Assembly: GCA_017409825.1 (NCBI GenBank)
Contig: JAFQRZ010000001.1
Span: 62,001-126,000 of the forward strand
DNA from: Agathobacter sp.
Lineage (GTDB): Bacteria > Bacillota > Clostridia > Lachnospirales > Lachnospiraceae
DNA: 64,000 nucleotides
Direction: 5' to 3'
Below are positions 18,942 to 25,803 of the stretch, piece after piece. Each line of letters begins with the position of its first letter. The first letter of the stretch is position 1. A model generated the notes under the pieces. That model ran no database searches, was not told the origin of the DNA, and saw only the letters and a list, made by a program, of their open reading frames with translations. The translations under genes and the position numbers were made by a program.

Positions 18942-18973
18942 GAAAGGTCGCTAGAGATTTAGTGATCTTTTCT
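18941..18973 (+). terminator. terminator-like hairpin after the zeta toxin
   Basis: Arms AGAAAGGTCGCT/AGTGATCTTTTCT with T residues within the right arm. Moderate strength. Confidence 0.5.
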
Positions 18974-19081
18974 AATGCAACAAATCATAACATTATTCTT
19001 GCAAAATGGTAAGTTTGGTTGATTGTAAAACATGACAGGCAAAGATATAATGTAATCAAACATAACAAAGGTGGGAAAAAG

Positions 19082-19510
19082 ATGATTAGTGACAACTTAT
19101 ATTCTTTAAGAAAATTACATCAGTTGACACAAGAAGAAGTATCTGAGCGAGTAGGTGTTAGTAGGCAAGCACTTGCAAAATGGGAAAGTGGAGAAACTAT
19201 GCCAGATATAGAAAAATGTGTATTGTTGGCAGAACTTTACAATGTAACACTTGATGATTTAGTGAATTATACAAAAGATGAAATGGGACTTAGTGTACCA
19301 CCAAAGGGGAAGCATGTATTTGGTGTAGTGACAGTTGGAGATAAAGGACAGATTGTGATACCACACAAAGCAAGGAAGATTTTCCAGGTTCAGAGTGGAG
19401 ATAGATTTATTGTTCTTGGAGATGAATATCAAGGGATAGCATTAATCAAGGAATCAAACTTTTTAAATATGATAAACGAAGTGAAGAAAGCAGGCGATCA
19501 ATATGAGTAA
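19082..19510 (+). CDS. XRE-AbrB dual-domain transcriptional regulator
   Basis: 142 residues. The N-terminal Cro/C1 helix-turn-helix (LRKLHQLTQEEVSERVGVSRQALAKWESG) is joined to a C-terminal SpoVT/AbrB swapped-hairpin domain (GVVTVGDKGQIVIPHKARKIFQV). Two DNA-binding folds in one short chain. ATG 19082 follows AAAGGTGGG; the frame runs 21 codons further upstream without a ribosome site. It overlaps the glycosyltransferase start by 8 bases, so it very likely regulates that gene. Confidence 0.85.
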   Translation: MISDNLYSLRKLHQLTQEEVSERVGVSRQALAKWESGETMPDIEKCVLLAELYNVTLDDLVNYTKDEMGLSVPPKGKHVFGVVTVGDKGQIVIPHKARKIFQVQSGDRFIVLGDEYQGIALIKESNFLNMINEVKKAGDQYE

Positions 19511-20693
19511 GATAGCATTCTTTTGTATTCCAGCACATGGTCATACAAATCCAACATTAGAAGTGGTAAAAGAACTTATTCATCAGGGACATGAAGTAAG
19601 ATATTATTCTTATGAATGTATGAGAGAAAAAATAGAATCCACAGGAGCGGAGTATATTTCTTGTGATGATTATGATTTTGAACAGAAGCTGACTCCAGCA
19701 GATGGAAAACGCATTGCAGAAGATATGTCTTTTGCAATTGAAATCTTAGTGAATTCAACGCTTGCGATGGATGCGGCACTTTTGGAGCAGATAAAACAGT
19801 GGAAGCCAGATTGTATTGTGGCAGATTCTATGGCGTTATGGGGAAAGCTTATAGCAAAGAAACTTAATATTCCGTTTGTTTCTTCTACCACCACTTTCGC
19901 ATTTAATAAAGATTCGGCAAAAGTGATGCAAGGTAGCCTAAAGGATTTGTTTATAGTCTTAATTCAAATGGGAAAAGCCCATAAGCATATCAAAAGATTA
20001 CAGGAAAATGGTTATGACATAAAAAATGTAATCGAGATTATTCAAAATGATAATGATACGAATACGATTGTGTATACATCACCAGAGTTTCAACCATATT
20101 CGGATACATTTTCTGATAAATATGTATTTGTTGGTCCATCTATTCGTCCGACAAATGATGTGTTTGAAAAGACAAGAGAGAAACTTGTTTACATCTCGAT
20201 GGGAACAGTAAATAATGATATGACTGCCTTTTACAAAAACTGCATAGATGCACTTAAAGATAGTGATTATCAAGTGGTACTCTCTGTTGGTAGTCAAGTT
20301 GATATAAAGCAATTACAAGAATATATGACAAAATCAGAGAGTAAGGCACAGTTTCATGTGCTACCTTATGTGGACCAGATTGCAGTGCTTGAGAAAGCAG
20401 ATGCATTCCTTACGCATTGCGGTATGAATAGTGTAAGTGAAGCATTGTATTTCAAGGTGCCACTTGGGATGTATCCACAAACGAATGAACAAAAGGGAGT
20501 TGCATTTCGTGTGAACGAGCTTGGAGCAGGAATATATTTAAGTAGTGATGCTATATCAGATATTCAAATAGCGGTTAAAGAACTCTTGCAACAATCAGAG
20601 TACAAAGAACAAGCAACTGTGATAAATAATAGTTTCTCAAAATGTGGAGGAAGTAAGGCTGCAGTAGAAAAGATACTGGATGTTTGTTCTTGA
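19503..20693 (+). CDS. UDP-glycosyltransferase, macrolide-type (MGT family)
   Basis: 396 residues, GT1 family. The N-terminal acceptor domain starts IAFFCIPAHGHTNPTLEVV with the conserved His-Gly-His. The C-terminal nucleotide-sugar domain has VYISMGTVNND and the signature THCGMNSVSEALYFKVPLGMYP. Such enzymes glycosylate small hydrophobic molecules; in Bacillus (YjiC) and Streptomyces they inactivate macrolides or flavonoids. The coupling to an XRE-AbrB regulator suggests inducible detoxification. The acceptor cannot be read from sequence. Confidence 0.87.
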   Translation: MSKIAFFCIPAHGHTNPTLEVVKELIHQGHEVRYYSYECMREKIESTGAEYISCDDYDFEQKLTPADGKRIAEDMSFAIEILVNSTLAMDAALLEQIKQWKPDCIVADSMALWGKLIAKKLNIPFVSSTTTFAFNKDSAKVMQGSLKDLFIVLIQMGKAHKHIKRLQENGYDIKNVIEIIQNDNDTNTIVYTSPEFQPYSDTFSDKYVFVGPSIRPTNDVFEKTREKLVYISMGTVNNDMTAFYKNCIDALKDSDYQVVLSVGSQVDIKQLQEYMTKSESKAQFHVLPYVDQIAVLEKADAFLTHCGMNSVSEALYFKVPLGMYPQTNEQKGVAFRVNELGAGIYLSSDAISDIQIAVKELLQQSEYKEQATVINNSFSKCGGSKAAVEKILDVCS

Positions 20694-20695
20694 TA

Positions 20696-20712
20696 ACAAA
20701 TTACAATTTGGT
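20696..20712. repeat. junction palindrome, half copy
   Basis: AACAAATTACAATTTG directly after the glycosyltransferase stop matches the left half of the junction element; the remainder is replaced by the promoter of the next gene. Confidence 0.4.
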
Positions 20713-20723
20713 AAGGAACAGGT

Positions 20724-20766
20724 GTGTCAAAAGAATGTTGACACGCCTGTATGTTTTTGCTATAAT
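20724..20766 (+). promoter_or_regulatory. consensus promoter with GTGTCAA operator, HTH gene copy 2
   Basis: TTGACA (20738-20743), 17 bp, TATAAT (20761-20766), with GTGTCAA/TTGACAC inverted repeat (20724-20744) overlapping the -35 box. The third half-site is GTGCCAA here. Confidence 0.75.
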
Positions 20767-20798
20767 AGTGCCAATAAATAAATGACACAGAGGGCGTT

Positions 20799-21071
20799 AT
20801 GATTACAACGTTAGAAGAAGCATTAAAACGTATAGATGAATTAGAATCAGAGAACAGGACATTACGCGAAGAATTAGAGAGATATAAGAATATTACACCA
20901 GCCGGTCGCCGGAAACATGATGAGACGTGGATGGCATCGTATAATGACTTTGTTGTGAAATATGAAGCGGGCATGTCTATTATGGAAATCGTTAATATGG
21001 GCGAGATTAGTAGAAGAACAGCATATAGGTATAAGGCTTATTATGATGAAATAAAAAAGAAAATGAATTGA
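20799..21071 (+). CDS. small HTH protein with coiled coil, duplicated copy 2
   Basis: 90 residues, differing from the 16378 copy at roughly ten positions, nearly all in the coiled coil and the last residues; the HTH part is unchanged. The duplicated DNA runs from about 20723 to 21071 and includes the promoter. The stop codon lies inside the -35 box of the toxI promoter, so this gene sits directly in front of the type III toxin-antitoxin locus. Confidence 0.7.
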   Translation: MITTLEEALKRIDELESENRTLREELERYKNITPAGRRKHDETWMASYNDFVVKYEAGMSIMEIVNMGEISRRTAYRYKAYYDEIKKKMN

Positions 21072-21097
21072 CGAAAATGACATAGAAATAGTATACT
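21068..21097 (+). promoter_or_regulatory. promoter of toxI antitoxin RNA
   Basis: TTGACG (21068-21073), 18 bp, TATACT (21092-21097). The predicted start near 21104 falls just before the first antitoxin repeat. Confidence 0.72.
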
Positions 21098-21103
21098 ATC
21101 TGT

Positions 21104-21212
21104 AGAAGGTGATGCACAGCCTTATAAGTGAGCGATTTATTAGTGGGTGATGCACAGCCCTAAAGTGAGCGATTTAACAGGTGGCAGAGACTATGGTCTC
21201 TGCCATTTTTTG
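21104..21212 (+). ncRNA. toxI: type III antitoxin RNA (toxI) with two tandem repeats and terminator
   Basis: Two direct repeats with a 38-bp period (21108-21145 and 21146-21183), each starting GGTGATGCACAGCC and sharing AAGTGAGCGATTTA. They are followed at once by a terminator with 9-bp arms GGCAGAGAC/GTCTCTGCC and T6 (21183-21211), and then by the toxN gene. Promoter, short tandem repeats, terminator, toxin is the layout of type III toxin-antitoxin systems. In that family the repeats are cut by the toxin into RNA units that bind and inhibit it, and read-through of the terminator sets the toxin level. Confidence 0.82.
21183..21211 (+). terminator. Rho-independent terminator between toxI and toxN
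   Basis: Nine-bp perfect arms, four-base loop, six T. Acts as an attenuator in type III systems. Confidence 0.88.
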
Positions 21213-21284
21213 ATAATGTCTTATAAATGATGTTATGCTTGCGTAATCGAGAGAAATCTTCCTGCCCAGTTTGAAAGGAATAAT

Positions 21285-21764
21285 ATGAATAGGAATATAA
21301 GAATCTATGAGATAAAAAGTGAATATGTTAAATACTTGGGAAATTATCAAAAACATATTTTTTCGCAGAGTAATGGAAAAGAAAGGCGAAAATATATTGG
21401 GATTGTATTGGAAATCAATGGTATGAAGTATTTTGCACCTTTGTCTTCATATAAAGATAAACATAAGAAAATGAGAGAAACAGTTGATTTTATTAAGATA
21501 AAGAAGTATGCGGTTATTAATTTGAATAATATGATACCTGTTCCAGCTGATCAAATAATAGAATTGGACATTAATAAAGAAAAAGATTTGAATTACAGAT
21601 ATTTATTGCAAGCGGAGAGTCGAGAGGTGAATAGACAAAAGAGCAGAATAAGAAAGAATGCTGAAATTGTATATAGTCACAAACTACATAATGGTAATAT
21701 GACAGCTCTTGCAAAACGGACAAATGACTTTGTTTTACTTGAGAAACTATGTAAGAAATTTTAG
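21285..21764 (+). CDS. toxN: type III toxin, ToxN/AbiQ family endoribonuclease
   Basis: 159 residues, the usual ToxN length. The family core is clear: YVKYLGN near the N-terminus, KYIGIVLEINGMKYFAPLSS (residues 37-56), KHKKM, then VDFIKIKKYAVINLNNMIPV. ToxN-like RNases cleave mRNA and cause phage abortive infection or growth arrest until bound by toxI RNA. AAAGGAAT lies upstream of ATG 21285. The tandem-repeat RNA and terminator directly upstream support the call independently. A fragment of a second toxN lies at 29467-29522. Confidence 0.87.
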   Translation: MNRNIRIYEIKSEYVKYLGNYQKHIFSQSNGKERRKYIGIVLEINGMKYFAPLSSYKDKHKKMRETVDFIKIKKYAVINLNNMIPVPADQIIELDINKEKDLNYRYLLQAESREVNRQKSRIRKNAEIVYSHKLHNGNMTALAKRTNDFVLLEKLCKKF

Positions 21765-21767
21765 TAT

Positions 21768-21890
21768 AGGCTGTTCGAAAGAACCAGGTCTAACCTATAT
21801 ATAACGGGGAGACTCCCTGTAAATAAAACATTGGGCTGACCGAAAGGTCCTGGTCCACCGACTGGCGGGGATTTACCCCGCCTTTTTTGT
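21768..21890 (+). other. twin GAAA-loop structured segment ending in a terminator
   Basis: After toxN two related segments follow each other: GGCTGTTCGAAAGAACCAGG (from 21771) and GGCTGACCGAAAGGTCCTGG (from 21835), each with a GAAA-capped stem and GGTC behind it, each followed by a G-rich/C-rich pair (GGGGAG...CTCCC and GGCGGGG/CCCCGCC). The second ends in T6 (21864-21888). It looks like a tandem structured RNA or a 3' untranslated region of toxN. I cannot assign it to a known RNA family. Confidence 0.5.
21864..21888 (+). terminator. Rho-independent terminator after toxN
   Basis: GGCGGGG/CCCCGCC arms with T6. Confidence 0.88.
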
Positions 21891-21920
21891 GTAAAGGTCT
21901 ACAAAATGATCATTTCATCA

Positions 21921-22163
21921 AGTCCATTCTTGCCATATCTTACATGCATTCCACAGAGAAACAGCATTTGTTATCCCGAGGATAGCTACTCCTTCTTTAG
22001 CGTGCCTCCCAGGCTGCTATCAATAATAAGTAGAGCAATCGCTTGACTAACAGCCCCGCTAACTTATGTAAAATATCAAATCTCCTGTTCATACCATAAC
22101 GGTTAGGACAGGAGATTTTTTGTAAAGAGGATGGTATTGTTTGAGGAGCATATGTGGTATAAT
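21921..22163 (+). repeat. dispersed structured element, copy E (full)
   Basis: Same order as A and D: CTTGCCATATCTTACATG region, GCGTGCCTCCCAGGCTGCTA core from 22001, GACTAACAGCCCCGC, terminator (22078-22121) and a promoter TTGTTT-15-TATAAT (22137-22163). Last copy in the window; it separates the toxIN locus from the ECF sigma operon. With the twin-hairpin segment it accounts for the 528-bp gap 21765-22292; 22164-22292 shows nothing else clear. Confidence 0.78.
22078..22121 (+). terminator. Rho-independent terminator inside element copy E
   Basis: Arms AAATCTCCTG/CAGGAGATTT with T6. Confidence 0.85.
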
Positions 22164-22292
22164 GAGGACAAGGAAGATTGCATTTATTTTGGCGAATTAA
22201 GATGAAAAAATTTAAAATTTATTGATAAATCTTGTAAGATTTAGTCTTTTTAAAAGTCTTATAGGTGAATAGTAGAAAGGAGGTGTAAGGTA

Positions 22293-22793
22293 ATGGAAGT
22301 CGAAAAGATATACTCTTTGTATTTTAATGATGTTTATCGATACATACGTAAATTATCGGGAGATGAACATATTGCAGAAGAAATTGCGGCAGACACATTT
22401 TTTAAGGCGATGAAGAGTCTTGATAGTTTTCGCGGAGATTGTGATATACGAGTTTGGTTATGCCAAATTGCAAAAAATGGTTATTTATCTTATCTAAAGA
22501 AAAACAAACGAAGCGATATGATAACAGATGAAGTTCTTTTGAATATGACAGATTCGAAAATAAACATTGAAGAAGAGGTTATCCGTCAAGATGAAGCATA
22601 TCAAATTAAGAAAATTCTTCATGACATTGAAGAACCATATAAAGAAGTGTTTATGTGGAGAGTGTTTGGTGATTTGAGTTTTAAACAAATAGGACAGATA
22701 TTTCATAAATCAGAAAACTGGGCTTGCGTTACCTATCACCGTGCACGAAGTAAAATTAAGGCAAGATTGGAGGCAATGAATTATGAGAAATGA
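22293..22793 (+). CDS. ECF-type RNA polymerase sigma factor
   Basis: 166 residues. Sigma region 2 is seen as YFNDVYRYIRKLSGDEHIAEE and IAADTFFKAMKSLDSF...RVWLCQIAKNGYLSYLKK, and region 4 as PYKEVFMWRVFGDLSFKQIGQIFHKSENWACVTYHRARSKIK. AAGGAGGTG precedes ATG 22293. The stop overlaps the start of the anti-sigma gene by 11 bases. Directs transcription of a small regulon, probably including this operon; the signal is not known. Confidence 0.9.
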   Translation: MEVEKIYSLYFNDVYRYIRKLSGDEHIAEEIAADTFFKAMKSLDSFRGDCDIRVWLCQIAKNGYLSYLKKNKRSDMITDEVLLNMTDSKINIEEEVIRQDEAYQIKKILHDIEEPYKEVFMWRVFGDLSFKQIGQIFHKSENWACVTYHRARSKIKARLEAMNYEK

Positions 22794-23574
22794 ATGTAAT
22801 ATTATCAAAGAACTTCTTCCACTCTATGTTGAGAATATGGTATGTGAAGACACAATCTACTTTATAGAAGAACATATTAGCACATGTGAAAAATGCCGTA
22901 ATAAGTTAAAGAGCATGGAAAGCTTAAATATGTTAGATGAAAATACGAAAGAGACGATTAATGATGACATAACAAATTTGAAAAATTTTAAAAAGGAATG
23001 GAAAAGAAAGAATCGTAGCTTGATAAGGAAGCGAACAATACTAATCAGCATTTGTGTTTTTATAGCAACGGCTATATTGGTAAGCAACGTTTTCATAAAT
23101 AATTTTACTAAAACAGAAGGAATTCATGTTTTAGGAAAGTGGGCGCATATCAATTATCAGGAGAAATGTTATTTTATTGATACAAAAACAAATGAAGTAA
23201 CTGGAGATAGTACTTTTGCTATTTCAGGAATGTTGTATGACAAACATAAAAAAATATTTCAAGAATATAGTACGACAAGTACATTTAGCGGACATATTGA
23301 AGTGAGTGCATATCCTTTTGCTTTGACGGAAGACTATTTGCCACATTCGGGTTCAATATCGGACGAGGAGATTATATTTTTAAGTGACAGATGCAATGAG
23401 CCAGGTTATTTTGAAAGGGTTTATATGGTAGAGATTCTGCGCTCAAATCCTGAAGTCGTTGTGATTCATATTTATTTAGAAAATGACGAAGTTTTAACAG
23501 CAGTATGCGGACAGAGTGAAGAAGAGGCATTGGAGAACTATCAACAGTATTTAGAGCGTTTCTTTGATGATTAA
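22783..23574 (+). CDS. zinc-finger anti-sigma factor, membrane-bound
   Basis: 263 residues. The cytoplasmic N-terminus carries the anti-sigma zinc motif (Cys5; LPLYVENMV; EEHISTCEKC, H-x3-C-x2-C) that clamps the partner sigma. A single membrane helix follows (about 85-105, TILISICVFIATAILVSNVF), then an extracytoplasmic domain of about 155 residues that would sense the signal. Gene order and overlap with the ECF sigma gene support the pairing. Confidence 0.85.
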   Translation: MRNECNIIKELLPLYVENMVCEDTIYFIEEHISTCEKCRNKLKSMESLNMLDENTKETINDDITNLKNFKKEWKRKNRSLIRKRTILISICVFIATAILVSNVFINNFTKTEGIHVLGKWAHINYQEKCYFIDTKTNEVTGDSTFAISGMLYDKHKKIFQEYSTTSTFSGHIEVSAYPFALTEDYLPHSGSISDEEIIFLSDRCNEPGYFERVYMVEILRSNPEVVVIHIYLENDEVLTAVCGQSEEEALENYQQYLERFFDD

Positions 23575-23692
23575 AAAATTGAAAAGGGCATTACACGAAG
23601 AAGTTGTAGATGAATCGGGTGATTTTGGAGAATATGGTATGGTTTGTCCATACTGTGGAGCTCGTACAGGTGGAGATTTTAGTTGGATTTAA
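23567..23692 (+). CDS. 41-residue zinc-knuckle protein, possible remnant
   Basis: ATG 23567 overlaps the anti-sigma stop by 8 bases. The short product contains one CPYCG knuckle and ends in ARTGGDFSWI. The last ten residues are almost identical to the tail of the zinc-ribbon protein at 4062-4328 (ARTGGDFNWI), but the first Cys pair and the linker are missing. It could be a deleted copy or an independent small protein translationally coupled to the anti-sigma gene. No clear ribosome site. Confidence 0.45.
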   Translation: MIKKLKRALHEEVVDESGDFGEYGMVCPYCGARTGGDFSWI

Positions 23693-23719
23693 TGATATTT
23701 CAGTTAGGAGGAAATATAT

Positions 23720-24202
23720 ATGATAGTCTTTTTTGAAGGTATAGTGATGTGTTTCATTCTGGTAATGTATTGTGTTATAGGAATAAGAAATGGAGCAGTT
23801 GGTTTAGTATGTCTTTATGAAAAAGATGTACAGGAACGTGTGGTTGAACTGGGTTTGGTCACAAAAGAGCAAATTAAGAAGCAGTTTCTTGTTTCATCAA
23901 TTGTTTTATTTATTCCATTGTTTACATTGGTTCCGTATATGGTATATGGAGTAAATGGAGTTACAGATTTTACAGAAGGATTTATTCAGATGACCATTAT
24001 ACTTATTAGTATGGGGTTGTTTGACAGATTCTTTATCGATTGGTATTGGGTAGACCGTACAAAGGCGTGGCACATACCGGGAACGGAAGATTTGAAACCA
24101 TATATTCCTGTAAAAGTGTTGATTAGAAAGTGGGTAGGAACTTTGGTGGTGTATCCATTAATCGCTTTGTTGATGGCAAAAATTATGACATTTATTGTGT
24201 AG
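23720..24202 (+). CDS. membrane protein of unknown function
   Basis: 160 residues, about four membrane helices (MIVFFEGIVMCFILVMYCVIG, LVSSIVLFIPLFTLVPYMV, MTIILISMGLFDRFFIDWYW, VGTLVVYPLIALLMAKIM). AGGAGG lies 7 bases before ATG 23720. I recognise no motif; the DRFFIDWYWVDRTKAWHIPG loop is probably the conserved part. It lies between the ECF operon and the Ser/Thr kinase. Confidence 0.7.
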   Translation: MIVFFEGIVMCFILVMYCVIGIRNGAVGLVCLYEKDVQERVVELGLVTKEQIKKQFLVSSIVLFIPLFTLVPYMVYGVNGVTDFTEGFIQMTIILISMGLFDRFFIDWYWVDRTKAWHIPGTEDLKPYIPVKVLIRKWVGTLVVYPLIALLMAKIMTFIV

Positions 24203-24249
24203 AGGATAAGAACGGAAAAAGAGTTTTTTGAAAGAGAATATAACATCCC

Positions 24250-25797
24250 ATGGGACAAATTATTTATCATACGATAACTACAATAAAAAGTACAGAAAAA
24301 TCACAGGTGTTTCTTGCATCTATGGAAGGTCAGGAAGTGCCAGTCATTATCAAAAGGATGAATGCTGCTAATCCAGAGGTTTACAAGGTGCTGTCAGAGA
24401 TGAACAATGAACATATTCCAAGGATATTTGCCAGCGAATGGCAAGGGAAAAAGCTGGTTGTGGCTGAAGAATATGTTGACGGTGAAACACTGGAGCATTT
24501 GCTGAAAGAGGGACTTCTTACGGAAGAACAAAAACTTGAGGTAGCATTGCAATTATGTGAGGCAGTAGAAGTACTGCATAATTGTGTGCCTCAGATGATT
24601 CATCGTGATATTAAGCCGTCCAATGTCCTGATTACAGAGGAGGGATTGCTTAAGTTAATTGATTTTGATGCAGCTCGGCAATATAAGGAAATGAGTGAGG
24701 ATAGTGATACCAGAATTCTCGGAACTGCAGATTATGCTGCACCTGAGCAGTTTGGATATAAGCAGACCGATGTGCGAAGCGATATTTACTCTATGGGTAT
24801 CGTGTTTGAGATGTTGCATTTTCATGGAGAAGGACTAGCAGCACTTTCATGGAAAAGAATGCTGGAAATTTGCACAAATTTCGATCCTAAGAAAAGATAT
24901 AGAAGTGTAAATAATTTGTCAAAGGCGATTCGCAGAATTATCTTGTTGCAGAAATATCAGTGGTATGCTTTGGGGGCTATCCTGTGTGTGGTTTTAATGC
25001 TTACAATGAGCGTAGGTTGGATGATGAAACCGATGGAGGAAGGTGGAATGCAGCCAGATACGCAAGGAACTGCAGCCACACAGGATTCAGAAGAAGCACA
25101 GACGACAGGCGAGTCAGAAATAACAGAGTCAGAACCAGACCCAAAAGATGAGGCTGCCGAAGAAAAAATAGCTTTCATTAAGCAGATGTTAGAAATGCAG
25201 GGAGCGTATGTATCGGAATATTTTCAAGGGAAAGAAGATGTAAACTATTTTTGTTATTCGGATTTCTTTGAAAATGATATCGATATCATGGATGCGACAT
25301 TGACGGATTTGGTGAGTGAAGAAGTTATTCATTTGGATAAAAACATAAGGTTTGAGAATTCCATATTAATGATGGATGCAGACTATATGCAAACACTGAA
25401 ACCATCTTATTACAGGCTGCGAATGGAACTCTTAGACCGTAAAAATGGAGCGGCACGCACGCATGATATGCATATAAGAGTTTTTTCGCCAAAGGATACT
25501 TTTGTAGAGAACGAATTTTCATTAGAAACGAATTATCTGGATTATCATTATGAGCAGTATGATCGTTTGCATATTATATTGTGCCCAAATACAAGGCATA
25601 AAATTACCGGTTTGTATATGGTGAATCATGGGGTGGTAGACCCAAATTTATATCAGATTTTATATGATGGACGAGCGATGGAGCTTTCCGCGAGTTTGTT
25701 AGAGCAGTGCAAGAACTCGAAAGAAGTCCTCTTTGAAGTGGAGTTTGATAATGGTAAGAGGGAAAGACTAACGATTGCAAATCCATATTTACATTAG
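24250..25797 (+). CDS. transmembrane Ser/Thr protein kinase
   Basis: 515 residues. Cytoplasmic kinase domain about 1-230: Lys35 (VIIKRM), catalytic loop HRDIKPSN (118-125), metal-binding D138 in DFD instead of DFG, and APEQFGY with SDIYSMG. The glycine loop is weak. One membrane helix (about 238-258) precedes an acidic spacer and an extracytoplasmic domain of about 220 residues with no recognised repeat (no PASTA). Two HTH genes follow, the first 6 bp downstream, so the kinase probably phosphorylates or controls that regulator. Confidence 0.88.
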   Translation: MGQIIYHTITTIKSTEKSQVFLASMEGQEVPVIIKRMNAANPEVYKVLSEMNNEHIPRIFASEWQGKKLVVAEEYVDGETLEHLLKEGLLTEEQKLEVALQLCEAVEVLHNCVPQMIHRDIKPSNVLITEEGLLKLIDFDAARQYKEMSEDSDTRILGTADYAAPEQFGYKQTDVRSDIYSMGIVFEMLHFHGEGLAALSWKRMLEICTNFDPKKRYRSVNNLSKAIRRIILLQKYQWYALGAILCVVLMLTMSVGWMMKPMEEGGMQPDTQGTAATQDSEEAQTTGESEITESEPDPKDEAAEEKIAFIKQMLEMQGAYVSEYFQGKEDVNYFCYSDFFENDIDIMDATLTDLVSEEVIHLDKNIRFENSILMMDADYMQTLKPSYYRLRMELLDRKNGAARTHDMHIRVFSPKDTFVENEFSLETNYLDYHYEQYDRLHIILCPNTRHKITGLYMVNHGVVDPNLYQILYDGRAMELSASLLEQCKNSKEVLFEVEFDNGKRERLTIANPYLH

Positions 25798-25803
25798 CAA
25801 AGG

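Noticed and set aside
6679..20712. Integron attC array
   Set aside because: The junction palindromes have AAC/GTT at the centre and the genes look like cassettes, but the sites are too short, the R and L box spacing is wrong, and no integrase gene is present. Kept as an open finding, not as an integron.
21108..21183. CRISPR-like repeat
   Set aside because: Only two 38-bp units follow each other directly without spacers, and no cas genes are near; the toxIN explanation fits fully.
16378..21764. Prophage or complete mobile element
   Set aside because: KilA-N, recombinase-like HTH and toxin genes hint at mobile DNA, but there is no integrase, transposase, structural or replication gene and no clear end repeats.
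21768..21890. c-di-GMP-I riboswitch, suggested by GAAA loops
   Set aside because: The conserved GEMM bases around the two stems are absent, and the segment lies behind a gene and ends in a terminator with no coding gene directly downstream.
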